Source: CAZIWJ01 sp964542855 (lineage in GTDB: Bacteria; Bacteroidota; Bacteroidia; Cytophagales; Cyclobacteriaceae). From it: a stretch of DNA of 11,536 nucleotides. The position numbers were made by a program, and so were the translations under genes. Of the stretch, positions 6,233-11,536 are shown one piece after another (position 1 is the stretch's first letter; the number at the start of each line of letters is the position of its first letter). The notes beneath the pieces were generated by a model. It was given only the letters and a program-made list of their open reading frames with translations. It was not told the origin of the DNA and made no database searches. The stretch covers positions 1-11,536 of the forward strand of contig CAZIWJ010000113.1 of NCBI GenBank assembly GCA_964542855.1, in the 5' to 3' direction.

Positions 6233-9067
6233 ATGATTAAACACCACAACCATTCCATCGTGCTTCAGCGTAGCGGAGTTGCTATCCTGGCTACCTCCCT
6301 GTTGCTGTTGTCGTGGGCCTGGTTTTTTGGGCCCCGGCAAACCATTACTATCGATACGGTAAGCATCCGGGAATCGCTGCCGGTTGTATTTACCAGCTTG
6401 TCGAGAGGCATTTTCGACCTGAATGTTCCAGTTGACAATTACCTGGTTACGGAATTCTTCCGCGGAAGCCGGGTACAATTGCAACCCCAGTGGGCGATAG
6501 GGATGCTGGTCGTGTTTGCCCTGGCTGTTTGCCTGCTTTACGCCATTGCCACTTTTTTTTCCAGGTTCTGGTTCCTCATTACCAGCACGGTACTGATTGG
6601 CTTGCTAATTAGTTTACAACCCGACCGGCTACTACTATTTGGCACTTCAGATAACACGGCGCTCATTGTTCTGCTGGTTTTGTTTCCGGGTATCGGTTAC
6701 CTGTTGCACGTAAACCTGGTTAACCTTAACCTGGCCGGACGAATTGGATGCATGGCCGGTATGGGTGTAATGGCCGCCGTAATCATTCATACCGGGGCAC
6801 ACCTGGACCACCCTTTTTTCCAACTGGCCCAGCAGGCCCAGATTAGTATTCTGCTAATTGCTATACTATTCATCATCCTGATTGCCCACGAAACAATTGC
6901 CTTCTTCCTTAAAATCGTTACCCGGTACAATACATTTTCCAGCACCCAAAGCCTCACTCACTTTTCCGTTGTAACGTTTTTTTACCTCCTGGCCCTGCTG
7001 CTAAGATACCTGTATAATACCCGTACCATCAGCTGGGACCTTGTTTACCTCGATGCCTTCGTAGTACTGGGCGCTTCTGTTGTGCTGGGTTACCGGGGGT
7101 TTACCGACCGCGACGAACAGCATCACCACATCATTCGTTTTCGTCAGCATCAGCAGCTATGGTACGTAGGGCTGGCTGCCATTTCGCTTTTTGCCTGTGC
7201 GTGGTTTTTCATTTCTGCCAACGATCCTTTACAGGAGGTAATGGAAGATGCCATTATTTTTTCTCATCTTGGCTTCGGCTTCATTTTCTGGGTATATGTT
7301 ATTGCTAATTTTTACACATTGCTCAGGCTGAACAAAGCGGTTTACCAGGTCGTGTACCGGCCCCGGCTAATGCCTTACGCCACATTCAGGATCGTGGGGG
7401 CTATTGCTATGCTGGGCTTTCTGGCCAATACCAGTTTTTTCCCTTATTACCAGTCGTTTGCCGGGTATTACAACGGTATCGGTGATGCAGCCCTTTACCG
7501 CAACCGGTTATTTGAAGCTGAACAGTATTACAAGCTGGGCAGGCAATACCAGATCAACAACCACCGGTCTAACTATTCGCTGGCCAGCCTGGCCGAACGG
7601 CAGGGCGATGATGCCACTGCGGTGTACTATTACCGTGAAGCCCGGCAGAAACCGCAGGCAGAGGATTTCCTGAACCTGGCTGAAATTTACCGGTTGAAAG
7701 GAAGGTTTTTCGATGCCCTTTTTGAAATCAGGGAAGGTCTGCAACTGCTTCCCGACCACCCGGCCTTACTCAATAACCTGGGCATGCTTTACAGCCGCAC
7801 GACCGTTTACGATTCAGCCTTTATATTTCTCAAGAAAGCACAGGAACAGCCGCTTGCAGAAGCGCCCGCTACCGCAAACCTGCTGGGAGTGCTGGCCAAA
7901 AGTAAAAGCGAGGTGGTGCTGCAAGACGTGGAAAGCACCATGGTTCCCACCCCCGAATATCCGGCAGCCAAAAACAATTTACTGGTGCTGGCTAATCAGT
8001 TGCGGGAAACTTCTTCGGCTTCTCTTCAACCGGATGCGTATTTGCAGGATAGTGTTTTAAATCGAGTGAGTTTTTCTTACCTGTATAATTATGCTCTTTT
8101 TCAGCCCGCCAGTGAAAAGCTGCTCAATCGATTCCGGGAGTTTCGTGCAACCCGGCAAAACGAAAGCCTCTACGAACCCCTCGATTTCAGTATTGCCCTG
8201 TTAAACTACCGCTTAAACCATGTTCAGACCGCTTTTCGGCAAATGAAAATGCTGGCCCAGTACAGTTCTGAAAAGGGTGGTTTTTATTATCACTTACTGG
8301 GGGTGTGGAGCCTGGAGCAGGGAGCCCCACGCCTGGCGGTCGATTTTTTTACGCAGGCTCAAAGTAACCGCTACCCCGAAGCCGATTTAAACCGGGGTAT
8401 CGCATGGCTTGAAGCCGCCGGGTTTTCCGGAAAATGGATGAACCAGGCTGAGGCTTACTGGAAAGAATTATCGGCCGATAGTCTTTACCTAACCGTTACT
8501 GATACAGTAAATAGCCTGTTTTCCTATGGGCCACAGGAAGTGCTGGATAAAGGAGAAGGTACCCGGTATCAGTATTTGCGTATGTACGGCAATACACTGG
8601 ATAGTAGCAGTTACAACCTGCTTTTAAGCAGTTACGAAGGTAATTCCCGCCAATATATCGAGACTGAACTAAGAAATCGCTTTTATCAACATGCTGAAGG
8701 GGGGCAAACCCTGGTTGCCGATTCGCTATCGCATTTAATTACAAGCGAATTACTAACTGAAGATCAGCTAAACCTACTTTGGGAAAACCCTTTTTACGAA
8801 AAGGGTATATTGAAAGCAATTGAATTTGAGCGACGATCAAATACCGATGTGTTCAGCACTTACGAAAAGTTACTGGAATCTCTTCGCCTGAACCCCTATT
8901 CTTCGGTATTGAATAAAGCCTACATATTACAGTGTGGATTGCTCGGTTTTGAAAATTATGCGGAAGAAGTATTGGCCGATTACCAAGCACTGGTCAGTAG
9001 CGCCCGGTACGAGGAAACGTACAATGCCTACCAGGAATTATTAAAGGAAAGCGGGAGCAACTTTTAA
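6233..9067 (+). CDS. Polytopic membrane protein with C-terminal TPR repeats
   Basis: A 944-residue two-part protein. Residues 1-403 contain about eleven hydrophobic helices, roughly 13-33, 84-106, 110-129, 141-160, 169-187, 203-229, 243-261, 269-287, 308-327, 339-364 and 383-403, with one larger soluble loop at 34-83. From about 415 to 540 there are TPR-type repeats: Y-Y-x-x-G-x-x-x-L-Y-x-x-x-x-F-x-x-A-E-x-Y-Y near 412-433, S-L-A-S-L-A-E-R-Q-G-D-D-A-T-A-V-Y-Y-Y at 449-467, N-L-A-E-I-Y-R-L-K-G-R-F-F-D-A at 481-495, and N-N-L-G-M-L-Y-S-R at 514-522. Weaker helical repeats continue to about 740 and perhaps to the end. An odd helix count would put the TPR part on the opposite face from the N-terminus, plausibly the periplasm. 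The layout resembles membrane-TPR proteins used in envelope assembly or glycan work, but I recognise no catalytic motif and assign no function. It is separated from gatC by 88 bases. Confidence 0.8.
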   Translation: MIKHHNHSIVLQRSGVAILATSLLLLSWAWFFGPRQTITIDTVSIRESLPVVFTSLSRGIFDLNVPVDNYLVTEFFRGSRVQLQPQWAIGMLVVFALAVCLLYAIATFFSRFWFLITSTVLIGLLISLQPDRLLLFGTSDNTALIVLLVLFPGIGYLLHVNLVNLNLAGRIGCMAGMGVMAAVIIHTGAHLDHPFFQLAQQAQISILLIAILFIILIAHETIAFFLKIVTRYNTFSSTQSLTHFSVVTFFYLLALLLRYLYNTRTISWDLVYLDAFVVLGASVVLGYRGFTDRDEQHHHIIRFRQHQQLWYVGLAAISLFACAWFFISANDPLQEVMEDAIIFSHLGFGFIFWVYVIANFYTLLRLNKAVYQVVYRPRLMPYATFRIVGAIAMLGFLANTSFFPYYQSFAGYYNGIGDAALYRNRLFEAEQYYKLGRQYQINNHRSNYSLASLAERQGDDATAVYYYREARQKPQAEDFLNLAEIYRLKGRFFDALFEIREGLQLLPDHPALLNNLGMLYSRTTVYDSAFIFLKKAQEQPLAEAPATANLLGVLAKSKSEVVLQDVESTMVPTPEYPAAKNNLLVLANQLRETSSASLQPDAYLQDSVLNRVSFSYLYNYALFQPASEKLLNRFREFRATRQNESLYEPLDFSIALLNYRLNHVQTAFRQMKMLAQYSSEKGGFYYHLLGVWSLEQGAPRLAVDFFTQAQSNRYPEADLNRGIAWLEAAGFSGKWMNQAEAYWKELSADSLYLTVTDTVNSLFSYGPQEVLDKGEGTRYQYLRMYGNTLDSSSYNLLLSSYEGNSRQYIETELRNRFYQHAEGGQTLVADSLSHLITSELLTEDQLNLLWENPFYEKGILKAIEFERRSNTDVFSTYEKLLESLRLNPYSSVLNKAYILQCGLLGFENYAEEVLADYQALVSSARYEETYNAYQELLKESGSNF

Positions 9068-9266
9068 TATCTATTGGTCTCGGCAGAAAAATAGCTGAAA
9101 TATTAATCCTGGTGCGGTACTATTCCAGCTCCGATATAAACTAGAGAGCAATAAGGTGCTAAATTTTGCTGGAGGTTTTTATCTCTATTGAATTATAATT
9201 TTTTATAGGAACTATTGCTTTTTTACAAAATTAAACTCAAATTATTTAGTATTTTGAACAATCGAC

Positions 9267-9304
9267 AAATAAAAACCCACCAAAAGCACTGCCAATGGTG
9301 GGTT
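9267..9304 (-). terminator. Terminator-like hairpin on the minus strand
   Basis: AACCCACCA (9274-9282) and TGGTGGGTT (9296-9304) form a perfect 9-bp stem with a 13-base loop. On the minus strand the stem is followed by a T-rich tail (complement of 9267-9273); on the plus strand no T-run follows. It lies 656 bases past the end of the nearest minus-strand gene (9961), so what it terminates is unclear. Confidence 0.55.
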
Positions 9305-9662
9305 CGATTAATCATGAAAAGCAATTCTACGTTACAAAGTTATTAAAAGTCGTCTCTTTGGATGTGTTAGCAGTGTGAAGTTTTGTTAATACTGTGATTA
9401 ACTGTCAATAAAACGTTGATTACCTTAGGTTATTATTCTCAATTATAAGTTACGGTGATATTTTAACAAGGTTATACCTTTATGTCCGAATTTCTGTAAG
9501 TGTTTACACTAATGGTTTTTATGATCAGTTTTGCAAACCCATTTAATGTTTCGTGCGACATTTTACTCGTTTGGTCTAATTTCCACTAAACTCAATCTTA
9601 CTGAATCATCGTTTAGGAATGCAAGTAGCAGGTAACCTCCCCGCTACTCTTCATTTGCACTG

Positions 9663-9845
9663 ATGACTATTCGATGCAACCCGGATCACACCAGCAATCA
9701 AATTCAACAGGGATTCTTCTTAAATACCTTTACTCCAACTATTGCTACTATCTATTTGGATACTTTACCACAAATTAAGGGGTACGCTCCAAATCAAATA
9801 CAAAAATTGAAACAGTGCTTTTTACAAAGCAAACGAGAAGCCTGA
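9663..9845 (+). CDS. Doubtful 60-aa hypothetical ORF
   Basis: ATG at 9663 to TGA at 9843-9845, beginning MTIRCNPDHTSNQIQQ and ending KQCFLQSKREA. It has no signal peptide, no membrane helix and no family I recognise. In favour: an imperfect stem-loop with a short T-run overlaps the stop codon, which is a usual place for a terminator. Against: no promoter or ribosome site, an isolated position in a gene-poor stretch, and unremarkable composition. It could be a small gene, a decayed fragment or chance. Confidence 0.22.
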   Translation: MTIRCNPDHTSNQIQQGFFLNTFTPTIATIYLDTLPQIKGYAPNQIQKLKQCFLQSKREA

Positions 9846-9879
9846 GTTAAACTACGAAACGAAAGAAAATCAGGCTTTT
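9838..9879 (+). terminator. Weak stem-loop over the stop of the 60-aa ORF
   Basis: AAGCCTGA (9838-9845) pairs with TCAGGCTT (9870-9877) around a 24-base loop, ending in four Ts (9876-9879). The loop is long and the T-run short, so termination is only possible, not likely. Confidence 0.25.
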
Positions 9880-9960
9880 CACCAGACTGGCACAGGGATA
9901 ACCATTATTCAATAAGAATAGCAGGAAACCATACAGAAAATCCTAAACCAATGCATCATC

Positions 9961-11256
9961 TTACCTGCATTCGGGAAGATCTTTATTTAGGATATCACTT
10001 TTCAAATAATCGTTTTTGGCATTGGGCTGCCACTGAAAATCAGTAATTTTTGTCACCGTAAACAAGTCTTCCGCCTCCGAACGGAGCAGAGTCCTGGTAA
10101 ACTGATCTTCCAGCGTTCTCAGGTAATCAATATCACAGGGTGGCAGTTCCTGTTTAACGGCAATATTGCCCAGGCTGTCTATTTCAGCTGGTTTTACACC
10201 CTGATTTAGAGCTACCGTCACTGCCTGAAGATTGTCTTTCCGCTGAATAGTGTAAAGCCCCTTAAAGTCAGATGCTACATAAAAAGTGTTAAACTGATAG
10301 CGTCCACCCGTTAGGTAAACGGCTACGTCAGTTAGGCAGGGGGAGGGTTTACTTACAATTCTTAAGTTAGTTCGGTCAATGGGTTGTTCCGGATACAGTA
10401 CTTTGGCGGCTTGTTCCATGGCCAGGGCTCCAACCACCAAACCATCACACAAATGCCCGTGGAACTTTTCCAGGTCATTTAAACCGATATGCTGCACATG
10501 TGAAAGCCTCCCTTTGGAAAAATCAGTGTCAATGGTTTCGAATTGTATATTGGAACCCATAGCCGGCCGCAGTGGCAGCATAATTTTCACCTGCTTAGCA
10601 TTGATATCGAAGGATTCCATGTGCCCCATTTTCGACTGATCCGAACTAATAAAATGTAAGTGTAAGTTATTAGCCTTACCCGTATATATCCCCTGTCCAG
10701 ATTCGGAGTAAAAGCCGAATATCTGTCCTTCAATATCAGTAAAGTTAAATTTATAGCCGTCAACGCCTTCCTTATAACCTGGCACCTCGGGTGAGCGGGG
10801 CGCTACCACCTTGATACCGAGTTCATTAATTGTAGTTAATATTCTAACAGGAAAAGGATCTGACAGGTTTAGGCCATTTTGCCGGGCCAGTTGCTGAATA
10901 ACCTGTTGCAACTCATCCACATGATTAACACTGAGCGAAAGCTCAAAGGTCTGCCATGCGTTTACGTGGGCATATACGAAGAAGGGGGCTTCTGCCTGCC
11001 CGTCCGTTTTTACCTGAAGTTGTCCATCTGAATCAGCAAAAGCTACATAAGGAACGCCATCAATGGTGGTGATTTCTCCTTTCATTTTTCCATAAGGACC
11101 CAGGCCATACAGATGTTCGCTTTGCAGCAGGGTGTCAATTTTTACACTGGCACGGAATCCATTCCGACCCATTTCACTCATTGCGCCCACGTGTTTTACC
11201 TGAGCTGGCAGTTGCAGGGAAATACCCAAAAGGGCTAAAATGATCATTATTTTCAT
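9961..11256 (-). CDS. Exported acetolactate-decarboxylase-like / FmdE-like fusion protein
   Basis: A 431-residue protein with signal peptide MKIMIILALLGISLQLPAQ (cleavage about residue 18-19). Residues 21-255 resemble alpha-acetolactate decarboxylase: GLGPYGKMKGE (51-61) with the family Glu at E61, DGVPY (66-70), PFPVRI (134-139), and a zinc triad H199, H201 and H212 with the H-x-H plus eleven spacing of the Brevibacillus enzyme. Residues 256-400 resemble FmdE (formylmethanofuran dehydrogenase subunit E family): FHGHLCDG at 265-272, PCLTDVAVYLTGG at 306-318 in place of the usual C-x-x-D-x-x-x-x-x-T-G, then LYTIQRKD. Extra cysteines are at 374 and 430. The C-terminal catalytic Glu of the decarboxylase family seems to be replaced by Q255 (my alignment from memory), so decarboxylation of acetolactate to acetoin is uncertain. 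The FmdE-like half may bind metal through C270, C307 and nearby histidines. The location should be periplasmic or extracellular. The start is fixed by the signal peptide. No promoter box is evident. Confidence 0.8.
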   Translation of the reverse strand: MKIMIILALLGISLQLPAQVKHVGAMSEMGRNGFRASVKIDTLLQSEHLYGLGPYGKMKGEITTIDGVPYVAFADSDGQLQVKTDGQAEAPFFVYAHVNAWQTFELSLSVNHVDELQQVIQQLARQNGLNLSDPFPVRILTTINELGIKVVAPRSPEVPGYKEGVDGYKFNFTDIEGQIFGFYSESGQGIYTGKANNLHLHFISSDQSKMGHMESFDINAKQVKIMLPLRPAMGSNIQFETIDTDFSKGRLSHVQHIGLNDLEKFHGHLCDGLVVGALAMEQAAKVLYPEQPIDRTNLRIVSKPSPCLTDVAVYLTGGRYQFNTFYVASDFKGLYTIQRKDNLQAVTVALNQGVKPAEIDSLGNIAVKQELPPCDIDYLRTLEDQFTRTLLRSEAEDLFTVTKITDFQWQPNAKNDYLKSDILNKDLPECR

Positions 11257-11438
11257 AGGTAAATTTATTTTATGCTACCGTTTTTCCGGCTGTCGGTGAT
11301 GGCCGTTGATTTTAGAAAAGTTGGCTGTAGGCGTGTTTTTTTGAGTCTGATTCATGAAAGGGCTAGATTGCAATTTATCGCGTTATAGAGGCTAACTCTG
11401 TTGAACCGATTTGTGATGAGTAGCAGCTTACTGGAGCA

Positions 11439-11536
11439 TCAGAGCAGACCAGCGAAGATCAGTACATAATAAAAGCCGGTAATGATAAAGACCACCCCTG
11501 CCAGCGTACGCATTACTTTTTCGGTTTTATTGATAA
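11439..11536 (-). CDS. C-terminal end of a membrane protein (5' end outside window)
   Basis: On the minus strand the frame is open from the window edge to a TGA at 11439-11441 and encodes 31 residues: a polar start INKTEKVMR, then a hydrophobic helix (TLAGVVFIITGFYYVLIFAGLL) that runs to the end. The pattern of a basic residue, then G-V-V-F-I-I-x-G-x-Y-Y, is like the last helix of polytopic transporters of the CcdA/DsbD or TauE/SafE type, but 31 residues are too few to decide. It lies 182 bases upstream of the acetolactate-decarboxylase-like gene on the same strand; the two could share a transcript, though the gap allows a separate promoter. Confidence 0.5.
   Translation of the reverse strand, partial: INKTEKVMRTLAGVVFIITGFYYVLIFAGLL

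Larger units (their letters stand above)
9068..9960. other. 893-bp intergenic stretch with little coding potential
   Basis: It lies between the 3' ends of two convergent genes (944-aa gene and acetolactate-decarboxylase-like/FmdE-like gene), so no promoter is needed for either. It is AT-rich and holds a minus-strand terminator-like hairpin at 9267-9304, a 9-bp imperfect stem GTGATTAAC/GTTGATTAC at 9394-9402 and 9415-9423, a 29-codon minus-strand ORF within about 9470-9560 of unknown status, and a doubtful 60-codon plus-strand ORF at 9663-9845 with a stem-loop over its stop codon. I see no tRNA, IS or recognisable pseudogene. Confidence 0.6.

Noticed and set aside
9296..9316. tRNA T-arm-like GGTTCGATT
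   Set aside because: The flanking bases do not form a T-stem, and no acceptor, D-arm or anticodon arm could be placed around it.
10707..10715. Loss of an Arg in a GFR motif of the acetolactate-decarboxylase-like domain (GFY here) as a sign of inactivity
   Set aside because: The recalled Brevibacillus enzyme has GFL at this place, so the position is not strictly conserved and says nothing about activity.
11256..11456. Reading the 31-residue tail at the right edge as a specific transporter
   Set aside because: One helix with G-V-V-F-I-I-x-G-x-Y-Y fits several unrelated membrane families; only a generic call is justified.

Overview
The window reads as chromosomal DNA of a Bacteroidota bacterium, probably order Cytophagales. 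Support comes from several small outer-membrane beta-barrel proteins with Bacteroidota-style signal peptides ending in A-Q, a Lacal_2735/DUF6435-type small protein, start codons without clear Shine-Dalgarno sequences, and TAnnTTTG promoter boxes (the Bacteroidota -7 element) upstream of several genes. There is no phage, IS element, CRISPR array, rRNA or tRNA that I can see.

Layout, left to right. (1) 1-1153, plus strand: the 3' part of a long MORN-like/YwqK-type repeat protein and a 56-aa Lacal_2735-type protein, closed by a strong intrinsic terminator. (2) 1420-1935, minus strand: a small outer-membrane beta-barrel protein. (3) 1936-2863: a 928-bp stretch without a convincing gene, with a cluster of stem-loops at 2068-2280. 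(4) 2864-4911, minus strand: a two-gene unit of a second outer-membrane beta-barrel protein and an FMN-dependent 2-hydroxy-acid oxidase of lactate 2-monooxygenase type. (5) 4912-5094: a divergent control region with a minus-strand TATCTTTG box, an 18-bp inverted repeat and a 9-bp tandem repeat. (6) 5095-9067, plus strand: a PlsC-type acyltransferase and gatC three bases apart, then a 944-residue protein with about eleven membrane helices followed by TPR repeats. (7) 9068-9960: 893 bp with little coding potential, a minus-strand terminator-like hairpin and one doubtful 60-aa ORF. (8) 9961-11256, minus strand: an exported protein joining an acetolactate-decarboxylase-like domain to an FmdE-like domain. 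(9) 11439-11536, minus strand: the C-terminal tail of a membrane protein cut by the window edge.

Most of the content is housekeeping (phospholipid acylation, tRNA amidation) and envelope proteins. No complete novel system such as a defence island or biosynthetic cluster is evident. The most unusual gene is the exported acetolactate-decarboxylase-like/FmdE-like fusion. The best unexplained non-coding signals are the stem-loop cluster at 2068-2280, the divergent control region at 4970-5048, and the orphan minus-strand terminator at 9267-9304.
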